From Lentisphaeria bacterium (lineage in GTDB: Bacteria; Verrucomicrobiota; Lentisphaeria; Victivallales; Victivallaceae): 32,213 bases of DNA. The stretch spans positions 1 through 32,213 of the forward strand of contig JAFVZN010000025.1 of assembly GCA_017508135.1 (NCBI GenBank), written 5' to 3'. Both the position numbers and the translations under genes were made by a program. Positions 15,369 through 23,860 of the stretch are shown here, in pieces. Position 1 is the first letter of the stretch, and every line of letters begins with the position of its first letter. The notes under the pieces were generated by a model. That model was not told where the DNA came from. It made no database searches and saw only the letters and a list, made by a program, of their open reading frames with translations.

Positions 15369-17573
15369 TCAGAACGCTTCCGTCTGCTGTACATCCGGCT
15401 TGAATGCGCGCAGGTCGTCGTAGGAGATCTGCCCGTTGTTGTAAAGGTCTTCCAACGCTTTGTCCATGGTTATCATACCGTCTTTGTAAGCGGTTTCGAT
15501 GATGGACTGGAGCTGATAGGTCTTGTTTTCACGGATAAGTGCCTGGATCGGCGGCGTGGCGATCATCACTTCAAAAGCGGCGACACGGCCGTTTCCGTCC
15601 AAAGTGCGGAGCAGACGCTGGGCGACCACTGCGAGCAGTGATGAGGCGAACTGCTGACGGACCTGATTCTGCTGTGCTTCGGCAAAGGAGTCGATAACAC
15701 GTTCCACGGTCTGAGCGGCACTGTTGGTGTGCAGAGTACCGATGACGAGGTGTCCGGTTTCGGCGGCGGTCAGTGCGGCGGCGATGGTTTCGGTATCGCG
15801 CATTTCACCGACGAGGATGATATCCGGTGCTTCACGCATGGCGGCGCGGAGACCGTTGGCGAAGGAGTAGGTGTCGAAACCGAGTTCGCGTTGTTCGATG
15901 ACGCACGCCTGATTTTTGTAAACATATTCGATCGGGTCTTCGATGGTGACGATATGCAAGGGGCTGGTCTGGTTGACCATGTTGATCAAACTTGCCATAG
16001 TGGTGGATTTACCGCTTCCGGTAGGACCGGTGATAAGGAAGAGGCCCTGTTTTTTCCGGATGACATCTTTCAATATCTCCGGAAGTTTCAACTCTTCCGG
16101 TGTCGGGATGTAGTTGGAAATGACTCGGGCGACCATGGCGAGACTGCCGCGCTGGTAGAAGGCGTTCACACGGAAACGGTGTTCCTCTTCCGGAGCCTCC
16201 GGATCATCGGGGTTGGGCAGCGTTGCCGAAAGCGCGAAGTCGAGTTCCTTCTTCTCTTCAAGTGTCACCTTCTGGCGTTTGGAAATAACGCTGTAAAGCA
16301 GATGGCGGACGTCATCGGAGGTGAGTTTCGGCAGATCCATACCGCAATAAGCACCGTGCAGACGGATCATCGGCGGCGCATCGCAGGTCAGCAGAAGGTC
16401 ACTTGCACCGTTGCGGACGGCGGTGCGGAGGAGGACTTTCATATTGATATTGCCGTCGGCTTCGGCGGCATCGGCTTCGGCGGCATAACGTTTGGAGAAG
16501 GTGTCGCTGCCGCTGTTCATTCCGCGCCAGAGCAGACGGAGTTCGTCCGGGTTGTCAGAGGCTTCCACCGCGGTTTCCTGAGTGATGATGCCGTTTTCGC
16601 TGAGTTCGTAAAGTGCCTGATTGAAGTTGTTCATACCGTCGAGACGGCCGTTGCGGATGCTCTCTTCCAGAGCCGGATAATCGCGGTAGGCGATTTGCTT
16701 TTTGATACCGGGAGTACCCTGCATTATTTCCAGAGCCGGGATCATACCGGATTGGTCGGCTTTGGGAAGAAGCCGCTGTACGATGACCGCTTCCAGTGCG
16801 AAAGAGAGATCCTGGGATATCTGGTCGCGGACCGTTTCGGGGAAGTAGTTGATTATGCGTTCGATCGTCTGGGGAGCATCACTTGTGTGCATGGTGGTGA
16901 TGACCAGATGCCCGGTGAGCGCGGCTGAAAGCGCGACACTCATCGTTTCATGGTCGCGCATTTCTCCGATGACGATGCAGTCGGGGTTCTCCCGGAGGGC
17001 GGCGCGGAGAGCCGGAACGAAGCCTTTGTTGAAGGAGTTGATCTCCCGCTGGTTGATAACGGACATATTGTCGGAAAAGGTAAATTCGACCGGGTCTTCC
17101 AGCATCAGGATATGTTTGTGGCTGGTGTTGTTTATGTAGTTGACGATAGCGGCGAGGGTGGTGGACTTACCGCTGCCGGTGGTACCGGCGATGATTATCA
17201 TGCCGCGGTTTTTGGAAGCGATGGCACTGAGAGTTTCTTCGGGCAGAGAGAGAGAGGCGAAATCCAGATTGCTGCCATCGTGGATGGGACGGGCGACAAA
17301 TGCCGGGCCGTTGAGGGTTTCAAAAAAGTTTATACGGAAACGCTGACCGTCTTCCATGCAGTAGGAGGCATCGGCACTTTCGTTTTCCCGGTACTTTTCG
17401 TTGCCGCGCACACCGAGGACTTTGAGGCGGAAGTTGTTGATGAAACTGGCATCCATCGGTTCGGCATCGGCGGAGATGACATCGCCCATGACCCGGAATG
17501 CCGCCGGTTTCCCCGTGGAAATGAAGCAGTCTGACGCATTGTTTTCCAAAGCAAAGTTCAAATATGAATCCAT
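15369..17573 (-). CDS. Tandem PilT: two PilT/VirB11-type ATPases in one polypeptide
   Basis: This 734-residue protein consists of two complete PilT-like ATPases. Copy 1 (about 1-340) has Walker A GTTGSGKST at 130-138, the Asp box LEDPVEF at about 158-164, Walker B DCIVIGE at 198-204 and the His box MHTSDAPQT from 228. Copy 2 (about 375-734) has GPTGSGKST at 516-524, IEDPIEY at about 544-550, DIILVGE at 584-590 and LHTNSAAQT from 614. PilT hexamers retract type IV pili, and ordinary PilT has about 345 residues. The C-terminal retraction motif (family consensus AIRNLIRE) is recognisable in copy 2 (IQALIREN, about 676-683) but not in copy 1. An Ala/Asp/Glu-rich linker (about 362-376) joins the halves. 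AAAGGA upstream supports the start at 17573; the in-frame start at 17642 lies in the promoter. Confidence 0.9.
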   Translation of the reverse strand: MDSYLNFALENNASDCFISTGKPAAFRVMGDVISADAEPMDASFINNFRLKVLGVRGNEKYRENESADASYCMEDGQRFRINFFETLNGPAFVARPIHDGSNLDFASLSLPEETLSAIASKNRGMIIIAGTTGSGKSTTLAAIVNYINNTSHKHILMLEDPVEFTFSDNMSVINQREINSFNKGFVPALRAALRENPDCIVIGEMRDHETMSVALSAALTGHLVITTMHTSDAPQTIERIINYFPETVRDQISQDLSFALEAVIVQRLLPKADQSGMIPALEIMQGTPGIKKQIAYRDYPALEESIRNGRLDGMNNFNQALYELSENGIITQETAVEASDNPDELRLLWRGMNSGSDTFSKRYAAEADAAEADGNINMKVLLRTAVRNGASDLLLTCDAPPMIRLHGAYCGMDLPKLTSDDVRHLLYSVISKRQKVTLEEKKELDFALSATLPNPDDPEAPEEEHRFRVNAFYQRGSLAMVARVISNYIPTPEELKLPEILKDVIRKKQGLFLITGPTGSGKSTTMASLINMVNQTSPLHIVTIEDPIEYVYKNQACVIEQRELGFDTYSFANGLRAAMREAPDIILVGEMRDTETIAAALTAAETGHLVIGTLHTNSAAQTVERVIDSFAEAQQNQVRQQFASSLLAVVAQRLLRTLDGNGRVAAFEVMIATPPIQALIRENKTYQLQSIIETAYKDGMITMDKALEDLYNNGQISYDDLRAFKPDVQQTEAF

Positions 17574-17613
17574 GATGATCGTCCTTTTTTTACGTGATAA
17601 AGTATAATTATCA

Positions 17614-17642
17614 AAAATAACATCTGTTTTACTAAAAGTCAA
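17614..17642 (-). promoter_or_regulatory. Promoter of tandem pilT operon
   Basis: On the minus strand a -35 TTGACT (17637-17642) and a -10 TATTTT (17614-17619) are spaced by 17 nt. The -35 element lies 4 bp from the -35 of the divergent export operon. Confidence 0.6.
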
Positions 17643-17646
17643 GCCG

Positions 17647-17675
17647 TTGAAAAATTATGTTTGCGGTATTATATT
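17647..17675 (+). promoter_or_regulatory. Promoter P1 of macA-like operon
   Basis: A -35 TTGAAA (17647-17652) and a -10 TATATT (17670-17675) are separated by 17 nt. It is back to back with the pilT promoter. Confidence 0.7.
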
Positions 17676-17725
17676 AAAAAAAACGCCGGAATGGTGTAAA
17701 ATATTTAAAGCAGTAAGTTCGTTAA

Positions 17726-17755
17726 TTGACTGTTGACAATTGTGGTGATTATAAT
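17726..17755 (+). promoter_or_regulatory. Possible promoter P2 of macA-like operon
   Basis: A TTGACT (17726-17731) and a TATAAT (17750-17755) are spaced by 18 nt. A start near 17762 would leave only about 8 nt before the ATG, cutting into the ribosome-binding site, so P1 may be the productive promoter. Confidence 0.45.
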
Positions 17756-17769
17756 AGAGAGGGCAGAAC

Positions 17770-19128
17770 ATGAAGAAGTTTCTTAAATTATTTTGGGTCG
17801 TTGTTATCGTTGCGGCTGCTGCCGCCGGTATCTGGATGTGGCGCAGGAGCAGTGCTTCCGGCGAGATAAAGTACGATTTCCGGGAGGATGAGGCGCAGCT
17901 TTCCCGCATCGCCCGGACGATCAGTGCTTCCGGAACCGTGGAACCGGAGGAGCTGGTCAACGTCGGTGCCCAGGTCACCGGAAAAATCATGTCTTTCGGT
18001 AAGGATGTTGACGGCAAAGTGGTCGATTACCGTTCCCGGGTCAAAAAAGGCATGGTTCTGGCGCAGATCGACGATGTGCTTTATGCGGCGGAACTCCGTC
18101 AGCGCAACGCCGAAAAACTTCAGGCAGAGGCCGCCATCGTTACCGCCAAAGCCGATATCCGTCAGGCGGGAGCAAAAAAACTCCTTGCTGAACTCAACTG
18201 GGACCGGGCAAAACAACTTTATGCCAAAAAAGCGATGTCCAAGAGCGAATATGATTCCGCGCAGTCGGAATATATCACCGCGCTTGCCGATTGTGCTTCT
18301 GCCGATGCCGCGCTCAAGCGGGCGCAGGCTCAGCTTGCCATCGCGGAAGCCGCGCTTATCAAAGCACAGCGGAACATGGATTACTGCGTTATCACCAGCC
18401 CGGTCGACGGCATCATCATCGACCGCCGGGTGAGTGTCGGTCAGACGGTCGTCTCCAATATGAGTGTTTCGAGCATCTTCCTTATCGCCAAAGATTTCAA
18501 AAAGATGCAGGTCTGGGTTTCCGTCAACGAAGCTGATATCGGCAATATCCGGGAGAAGATGAAAGTCGAGTTCACCGTGGATGCTTTTCAGGGCGCAGTT
18601 TTCAAAGGCGTAGTCAAAAAAGTCCGCCTTAATGCGACCATGTCCCAGAACGTGGTTACCTATATCGTGGAAGTTGACACCGACAACAGTGATGAAAAAC
18701 TGCTGCCGTACCTTACTGCCAACGTGAAGTTCATCATGGCGGAACGGGATAATGCGTTGAATATCTCAAGTGCCGCATTGCGTTTTATTCCGCCGGAAGG
18801 AACTTTGAGCGCGGCGGATGCCGAAAAGGTTTCTGCCGGTGCCCCGGAAGGTGAACGCTTTATCTATGTTGCCGCAGAAAACGGCAAACTCCGTCCGGTT
18901 GCAGTAAAAACCGGTCTCAATGCCGGCGGCAGAGTTGAAGTCATTTCCGGTGAACTCAAAGCCGGAGACAAGGTGGTTATCGCCGCCAGTGAACAGCATC
19001 CTGACCGGCAGGTTTCCAAAGGCGGCCCGGCACGCAGTCCCTTCATGCCGACTCCGACCCGGCGCTCTCCCCGCGGCGGCGGCAGTGCCGCCAACCGGGC
19101 ACGCGCACAGCAGAACAGCGGCAAGTGA
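17770..19128 (+). CDS. MacA/HlyD-type periplasmic adaptor protein
   Basis: This 452-residue membrane-fusion protein has one N-terminal membrane helix (about 5-22). A lipoyl/barrel-sandwich half follows (about 55-100: ISASGTVEPEELVNVGAQVTG), then a long Ala-rich coiled-coil hairpin (about 110-205). The second lipoyl half is TSPVDGIIIDRRVSVGQTV at about 213-231, followed by beta-barrel domains. Such proteins connect an inner-membrane ABC transporter to an outer-membrane channel. The last 35 residues are an unusual Pro/Arg/Gly-rich basic tail. The ATPase gene follows after 18 bp, and the permease gene overlaps that one. No TolC-like channel is encoded in the window, so the outer-membrane partner must lie elsewhere. 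The exported substrate is unknown. Confidence 0.9.
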   Translation: MKKFLKLFWVVVIVAAAAAGIWMWRRSSASGEIKYDFREDEAQLSRIARTISASGTVEPEELVNVGAQVTGKIMSFGKDVDGKVVDYRSRVKKGMVLAQIDDVLYAAELRQRNAEKLQAEAAIVTAKADIRQAGAKKLLAELNWDRAKQLYAKKAMSKSEYDSAQSEYITALADCASADAALKRAQAQLAIAEAALIKAQRNMDYCVITSPVDGIIIDRRVSVGQTVVSNMSVSSIFLIAKDFKKMQVWVSVNEADIGNIREKMKVEFTVDAFQGAVFKGVVKKVRLNATMSQNVVTYIVEVDTDNSDEKLLPYLTANVKFIMAERDNALNISSAALRFIPPEGTLSAADAEKVSAGAPEGERFIYVAAENGKLRPVAVKTGLNAGGRVEVISGELKAGDKVVIAASEQHPDRQVSKGGPARSPFMPTPTRRSPRGGGSAANRARAQQNSGK

Positions 19129-19146
19129 CGTGGAGCGCAGTTGATT

Positions 19147-19848
19147 ATGGCTCTGATTGAACTTGAAAATATCGTAAAAACCTACTTCCTCGGTGAGATG
19201 GATGTCCCGGTTCTGAAAGGAATAAATCTCTCCATCGAACAGGGGGAATATGTGGCTCTGATGGGGGCATCCGGTTCCGGAAAAAGTACCTTGATGAACA
19301 TTCTCGGCTGTCTTGACCGTCCCAGCAGCGGAAATTATCTCTTTGACGGCGAAGAGTTGGGCCGCGCCTCCGGCGACCGGCGGGCGATGGTACGCAATCA
19401 GAAGATCGGTTTTGTCTTCCAGAGCTTCAATCTGCTTCCCCGTACCAGCGCACTGGAAAATGTTATCATGCCGCTCTCATACACCGCAGGCGGGCTTTCC
19501 ATGAGTGAACGCCGCCGCCGGGGGTTGAAAGCTCTTCAGGAGGTCGGTATCGCCGACCGTGCCGGACATCAGCCGTCACAGCTCTCCGGCGGACAGCAGC
19601 AGCGGGTCGCTATCGCCCGCGCTCTCATCAACCGGCCTCCGGTCATATTTGCCGATGAACCGACCGGTAATCTGGACTCCCATACCAGTGTTGAAGTTAT
19701 GGATATGTTCAGCAAACTGAATTCGGAAGGTATCACCGTTATTCTGGTGACTCACTCTTCTGAAATCGCCTGCTATGCCAAACGGACGATCTGCATGAGT
19801 GACGGTCAGATCGTTTCCGGAATTTTCGGAGAGGAGGCGCACAAATGA
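19147..19848 (+). CDS. MacB/LolD-type ABC transporter ATPase
   Basis: This 233-residue ATP-binding subunit contains Walker [10 protein letters not shown] (40-48), a Q-loop in [13 protein letters not shown], the signature [12 protein letters not shown], Walker B VIFADEP followed by TGNLDSHTS, and the switch His in LVTHSSE. It would power the adjacent FtsX-like permease. ATG 19147 fits the usual MacB start (MALIELENI), but GGAG at 19132-19135 is 11 nt away from it and only 5 nt from an in-frame TTG at 19141, which would add two residues. The stop overlaps the next start (ATGA). Confidence 0.93.
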   Translation: MALIELENIVKTYFLGEMDVPVLKGINLSIEQGEYVALMGASGSGKSTLMNILGCLDRPSSGNYLFDGEELGRASGDRRAMVRNQKIGFVFQSFNLLPRTSALENVIMPLSYTAGGLSMSERRRRGLKALQEVGIADRAGHQPSQLSGGQQQRVAIARALINRPPVIFADEPTGNLDSHTSVEVMDMFSKLNSEGITVILVTHSSEIACYAKRTICMSDGQIVSGIFGEEAHK

Positions 19849-21203
19849 ATACCGCTGATACTGTTTTGATGTCGTTGAAAGCACTGGTTCGCAATCCGAC
19901 AAGAACGTTGTTGACCATGCTGGGTATCATTATTGGTATTGCCGCAGTTATCACCATGATGGAAATCGGTGAAGGTTCTTCACGCTCCATCCGGGAATCC
20001 ATTGAAAAAATGGGTGCCGGAAGCGGACTTATCCGTCCGGGGTGGCGCCGTGCCGCCGGAGTCAACATGGGTTCCGGCAGTGTTACGTCGCTTTTGCCGT
20101 CGGATGCAGATGCGATTCTGGCGGAGTGTCCCACGGTGGCATTGGTCTCTCCGTTGGTTCGTGCGAGCAATATGCAGCTGGTATTCGGTTCGGCGAACTG
20201 GGTTCCGGCGCAGATGTATGGTGTCAGTCCGGAATATTTCACCATTCGTGACTGGCAGTTGGAAGAGGGCCGTTTCTTCTCCCAGCGCGAAGTCGATATC
20301 AATGCCCGGGTTTGTCTGGTCGGTGCGACCATTGTGAACGAAGTGTTCAGCGGAGCATCTCCATTGGATTGTGAAGTGCGCATCAAGAACGTTACTTTCC
20401 GGGTCATCGGTGTTTTGAAATCCAAAGGTGCCAACATGATGGGGATGGATGAAGATGACGTGATAATGATGCCGTGGACTACCGCAAGAATGCGTATCAC
20501 CGGACGGCGTACCGGTTCGATTACCGGAACCACCAGTACGCTTGCCAAAAAGCCGGGTGAAGTTTATCCGGCGACCGGTGTGGCATTTTATCCGGAACAG
20601 GACTCCAGTCTGGCGGCAGATACGCTGGTTCAGCCGCGTTTCACCTTTATTGACCAGATAGTATTCTCTGCCACTGATCCCAATAAAATCGATGAGGCAC
20701 GCAAAGAGGTCACTGCTTTGCTGCGGGAACGGCACGGCTTGGCTCCGCAGCAGGAGGATGACTTCCGTATCCACAGTGCATCGGACTTTTTGAAGATGAT
20801 GAATACCACCACATCGCTGATGAGCAATCTGCTGCTCGGTGTGGCGATCATATCACTGATCGTCGGCGGTATCGGCATTATGAACATCATGCTGGTATCA
20901 GTGACGGAACGGACACGGGAGATCGGTTTGCGTATGGCGGTCGGCGCGCGCAGCCGGGATATTTTGAAGCAGTTCCTTATTGAAGCTGTGGTGTTGTGTC
21001 TGGTCGGCGGAGTGCTGGGTATCCTGCTCGGTCACGGTGCTGCGCTGCTGGTGGAAAGCCAGTTGAACTGGCCCATTGAATCCAGTCCCGGCGCGGTTGC
21101 GGCGGCGTTTATCGTCTCGGTCAGCATCGGTATCGTCTTCGGCTTCTACCCGGCATGGAAGGCTTCCAAACTTGACCCGATCGAAGCGTTGCGCTACGAA
21201 TAA
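19845..21203 (+). CDS. MacB-type ABC transporter permease (FtsX family)
   Basis: This 452-residue inner-membrane protein has a first helix at about 22-40 (LLTMLGIIIGIAAVITMM) and a large periplasmic MacB domain at about 45-315. Three C-terminal helices belong to the FtsX domain (about 325-350, 380-405, 415-437). The conserved cytoplasmic loop reads TERTREIGLRMAVGA and the end reads PAWKASKLDPIEALRYE, both typical of MacB. In E. coli ATPase and permease are one polypeptide; here they are split, as in many bacteria. Together with the adaptor the three proteins should export a peptide, lipid or glycolipid using periplasmic mechanotransmission. The stop is directly followed by the MITE-like element at 21204. 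Confidence 0.92.
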   Translation: MNTADTVLMSLKALVRNPTRTLLTMLGIIIGIAAVITMMEIGEGSSRSIRESIEKMGAGSGLIRPGWRRAAGVNMGSGSVTSLLPSDADAILAECPTVALVSPLVRASNMQLVFGSANWVPAQMYGVSPEYFTIRDWQLEEGRFFSQREVDINARVCLVGATIVNEVFSGASPLDCEVRIKNVTFRVIGVLKSKGANMMGMDEDDVIMMPWTTARMRITGRRTGSITGTTSTLAKKPGEVYPATGVAFYPEQDSSLAADTLVQPRFTFIDQIVFSATDPNKIDEARKEVTALLRERHGLAPQQEDDFRIHSASDFLKMMNTTTSLMSNLLLGVAIISLIVGGIGIMNIMLVSVTERTREIGLRMAVGARSRDILKQFLIEAVVLCLVGGVLGILLGHGAALLVESQLNWPIESSPGAVAAAFIVSVSIGIVFGFYPAWKASKLDPIEALRYE

Positions 21204-21516
21204 GGGCTGTCTCATAAAAATAACGGCGGCGCCTCGCGGGCAATCTTGCGGGCAAATCTGCGGACTCATCCTCGGTCGAGTACAGTCGTACACTCCCTCG
21301 GCTTCGCCTTGATTTACCCACAACCTTGCACCACGATCCATCCGCCGGTCGCGATCGGATATTTCCAGCGCATTTTCACTGGTGGCGCGGCGCAGAGCGC
21401 ACGCGCGTTTTGCCCGCGCAAAACAAAATCTGACAAAATCGCTTTTTCAAAATTCAATTTTCTTTTGTTGAAAAACTTGAGAAAACAAACGTTTCGCTGA
21501 TTTTATGGGATAGCTG
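21204..21516. repeat. MITE-like element with imperfect terminal inverted repeats
   Basis: The segment starts GGGCTGTCTCATAAAA (21204-21219) and ends with the inverted form (21501-21516), matching at 12 of 16 positions. These ends resemble insertion-sequence termini. No transposase reading frame is present in the 313 bp. Internal features are a GAGTAC..GTACACTC imperfect palindrome near 21275-21295 and one copy of the 21342-21481 repeat. No clear target-site duplication was seen. This element accounts for most of the gap between the macB-like gene and the aminotransferase gene. Confidence 0.5.
21342..21481. repeat. Dispersed intergenic repeat, copy 1
   Basis: This matches 32074-32213 without gaps. 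The core 21376-21453 agrees with 32108-32185 at 73 of 78 positions, and similarity is weaker on both sides. The core contains a hairpin, GTTTTGC (21407-21413) with GCAAAAC (21418-21424), whose stem is identical in both copies while the 4-nt loop differs (CCGC or TTGC). Confidence 0.75.
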
Positions 21517-21526
21517 TGATTTGTAT

Positions 21527-21554
21527 TTGAAATTTTTTCAGTTGGTGCTATATT
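21527..21554 (+). promoter_or_regulatory. Promoter of aminotransferase/kamA operon
   Basis: A -35 TTGAAA (21527-21532) and a -10 TATATT (21549-21554) are separated by 16 nt. They begin 10 bp after the end of the MITE-like element. Confidence 0.75.
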
Positions 21555-21596
21555 AGACCTTTGTTTTAAACTCCAACATTACATGAGGATTGCAAA

Positions 21597-22787
21597 ATGG
21601 AACTCATTTCAAAAGAAGTAAAAGATTTTCTTGGTAACTCATCCATGATCCGCCGGATGTTCGAGGCGGGTATCGAGTTGAAAAAACAGTACGGCGCCGA
21701 TAAGGTGTACGATTTCAGTCTGGGAAATCCCGATCTGCCGCCGCCTGCGGAGGTGAAGACCGCCATGGAGGAGATCACGGCTGAATCCGGTGAGATGTTC
21801 TCTTTCGGCTATATGCCCAACGCCGGCGGTGTCAGCTGCCGGGATGCTCTTGCCAAATTGCTGACCAAAGAGCAGAATACGGCGTTTGCGCCCTCCGATT
21901 TGATCGTGACCTGCGGTGCCGCCGGTGGTATCAACGCCTTTTTCCGGGCGGTGATGGAACGCGGTGACGAAGTGATTTGTCCTTCGCCCTATTTTGTTGA
22001 ATACGGTTTTTACGCCGGAAACTACGGCGGCAAACTGGTTCCGGTGGCGACGAAGGAGGACTTTTCTCTGGATGTGGCGGCGATCGAAGCGGCGATCACA
22101 CCGGCGACGCGGGCGATCATTCTCAATTCGCCCAACAACCCCACCGGAAAAATCTATACCAAAGCGGAACTTGCCGCCGTTGCCGAAGTTCTGCTTGCCG
22201 CGCGGAAAAAGTTCGGCCGCATCATCTACATCGTCGCCGATGAACCCTACCGTTTCCTCAACTTTGACGGTGTGGAGATCCCCTGCATAGCTTCACTTTA
22301 TGATGCCACGGTCATCATCGGTTCATTTTCCAAGAGTCTGTCTCTTCCCGGCGAACGTCTCGGTTATGTCGCGGTCGCTCCCGCGCTTGAAAACAAAGAG
22401 GAGCTTATGGGCGCGCTCACGCTGACCAACCGTATCCTCGGTTTTGTCAATGCGCCGATCGTCGGACAGAAGCTGATCGAAAAGTGCTGGGATTGTCAGG
22501 TCGATCTGGATATCTACCGCCGCCGCCGCAACGCGATGGCGAAGGTGTTGAGCGATGCCGGTATCGAATTTATCATGCCCGGCGGAGCCTTCTACTTCTT
22601 CCCGAAATCACCGGTCGCGGATGAACGTATTTTCATTGATGCGCTGCTCAAGGAACGGGTTCTGGCGGTGCCGGGACGCGGTTTCGGTGCTCCGGGGTAC
22701 TTCCGTCTGGCGTTCTGTGTTTCCGAAACGGTCATCAACAACTCTGCTGAAAGTTTCAAGCGGGCGATGAAAGCTGTCGGCTGCTGA
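21597..22787 (+). CDS. PLP-dependent class I/II aminotransferase
   Basis: This 396-residue fold-type I aminotransferase shows NSPNNPTGKIY at about 178-188 (Asn contacting PLP), VADEPYRFLNFDG at about 217-229 (Asp and Tyr contacting PLP), and GSFSKSLSLPGERLGY at about 241-256 with the Schiff-base lysine. A late Arg near GYFRLAFCVS should bind the substrate carboxylate. It resembles aspartate and aromatic aminotransferases, but the amino donor cannot be stated from sequence. AGGA lies a few bases upstream of the ATG. It is followed after 14 bp by a lysine 2,3-aminomutase gene, so a role in lysine or beta-lysine metabolism is possible but not shown. Confidence 0.9.
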   Translation: MELISKEVKDFLGNSSMIRRMFEAGIELKKQYGADKVYDFSLGNPDLPPPAEVKTAMEEITAESGEMFSFGYMPNAGGVSCRDALAKLLTKEQNTAFAPSDLIVTCGAAGGINAFFRAVMERGDEVICPSPYFVEYGFYAGNYGGKLVPVATKEDFSLDVAAIEAAITPATRAIILNSPNNPTGKIYTKAELAAVAEVLLAARKKFGRIIYIVADEPYRFLNFDGVEIPCIASLYDATVIIGSFSKSLSLPGERLGYVAVAPALENKEELMGALTLTNRILGFVNAPIVGQKLIEKCWDCQVDLDIYRRRRNAMAKVLSDAGIEFIMPGGAFYFFPKSPVADERIFIDALLKERVLAVPGRGFGAPGYFRLAFCVSETVINNSAESFKRAMKAVGC

Positions 22788-22801
22788 GTGACCTTTCTGT
22801 T

Positions 22802-23860
22802 ATGGACGAGAAAGTTTTTTACAGCTCTGCGGATGCTCTGCGCGCCGCAGGGCTGGAACTCCATCCCGAATATCAGGCGGTGGAAGCTCTTTATCCGGTA
22901 AAGATCAACGACTATTGTCTGAAACATATCGACCCGGCTCTGGGGGAAAACGACCCATTTTACCGGCAGTTTCTGCCGGATATGCAGGAGCTTGCCGATG
23001 TGGAATCAAGTTGCGATCCGCTGGCGGAAGCTGAACAGATGCCGGTTCCCCGGCTCATCCACCGTTTCACTGACCGCGTTGTACTTCTGGCGACCTTCCG
23101 TTGTGCTGTGCGGTGCCGGTTTTGTTTCCGCAAACGGACGTGGACACGCGGCGCGGATATGCACGATATCACCGATGAGGAATTGGAACCGATAGTCGCC
23201 TATTTGCAGAAAAATGTTCAAGTAAAAGAGATCCTCATTTCCGGCGGAGACCCTCTGCTTTTGGAGATTGACCGGATCAAAAAAATCGTTTCTGCACTTC
23301 AACGCGCGGAGAATATCGAGATCATCCGGATCGCCAGCCGGCTTCCGGTGACCGCTCCCCATCTGATTTCCGATGACAAGATCGCATATTTATCGACCGT
23401 TGACGGTTTGTGGCTGGCAACGCACTTCAACCATCCGGCAGAACTTACTGCGGAAGCGGAGAACGTGTTGAAAAAATTTGTCCGTTCCGGCATCCCCGTC
23501 ATCAATCAGAGTGTATTGCTCAAAGGTGTCAATGATGACCCGCGGGTGTTGGAAAAACTCTTCCGCCGTCTGGTGGCACTGCGGGTGAAACCGCATTATC
23601 TCTTTCATGTTGACCCGGTACGCGGCGTGCGCCACTTTGCCACCGGCATTGAACGCGGTCTGGAAATACTGCGCTATTTCCGAGCCAATCTCTCGTCGCT
23701 TGCGGTTCCGACCTTTGCCATCGACCTTCCCGGCGGCGGCGGAAAGGTCGCTCTTCAACCGGAGTACCGGGACAGTGCCGGACGTTTCCCGGATATTGCC
23801 AACCGGCGTTATATCACTTACTGCGAAACGATTCCGGCGGACGGTGACGCGGCGAAGTAA
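22802..23860 (+). CDS. Lysine 2,3-aminomutase family radical SAM enzyme
   Basis: This 352-residue radical SAM, PLP-dependent aminomutase interconverts L-lysine and beta-lysine in the family. The iron-sulfur motif CxxxCxxC is present (C101, C105, C108). SGGDP at 147-151 binds SAM. PGGGGK contains the PLP lysine (K315). The two aspartates that hold the substrate side-chain amine in clostridial KamA appear conserved: D271 in HVDPVRGVRHF and D308 in IDLPGGGGK. The protein is shorter than clostridial KamA (about 416) and lacks its C-terminal oligomerisation extension, as in short LAM homologues and EpmB. EpmB lacks the PGGGGK form, so free lysine is the likelier substrate. The 3' end overlaps the convergent thiamine pyrophosphokinase gene by 43 bp. 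Confidence 0.88.
   Translation: MDEKVFYSSADALRAAGLELHPEYQAVEALYPVKINDYCLKHIDPALGENDPFYRQFLPDMQELADVESSCDPLAEAEQMPVPRLIHRFTDRVVLLATFRCAVRCRFCFRKRTWTRGADMHDITDEELEPIVAYLQKNVQVKEILISGGDPLLLEIDRIKKIVSALQRAENIEIIRIASRLPVTAPHLISDDKIAYLSTVDGLWLATHFNHPAELTAEAENVLKKFVRSGIPVINQSVLLKGVNDDPRVLEKLFRRLVALRVKPHYLFHVDPVRGVRHFATGIERGLEILRYFRANLSSLAVPTFAIDLPGGGGKVALQPEYRDSAGRFPDIANRRYITYCETIPADGDAAK

Noticed and set aside
15729..16928. Plus-strand reading frame of 399 codons
   Set aside because: Antisense to the tandem PilT gene; composition is a shadow and there is no start signal.
17732..17755. TTGACA with TATAAT as a promoter directly before the macA-like gene
   Set aside because: The TTGACA is only 11 nt from the TATAAT, too close. 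The overlapping TTGACT at 18 nt was used as a tentative P2 instead.
20898..21341. Minus-strand frame of 147 codons running into the MITE-like element
   Set aside because: Antisense to the macB-like gene for most of its length and without motifs. Similar spurious frames arise from repeats.
21204..21596. CRISPR array or integron attC site
   Set aside because: The repeats are not regularly spaced, there are no spacers and no cas or integrase gene is in the window.
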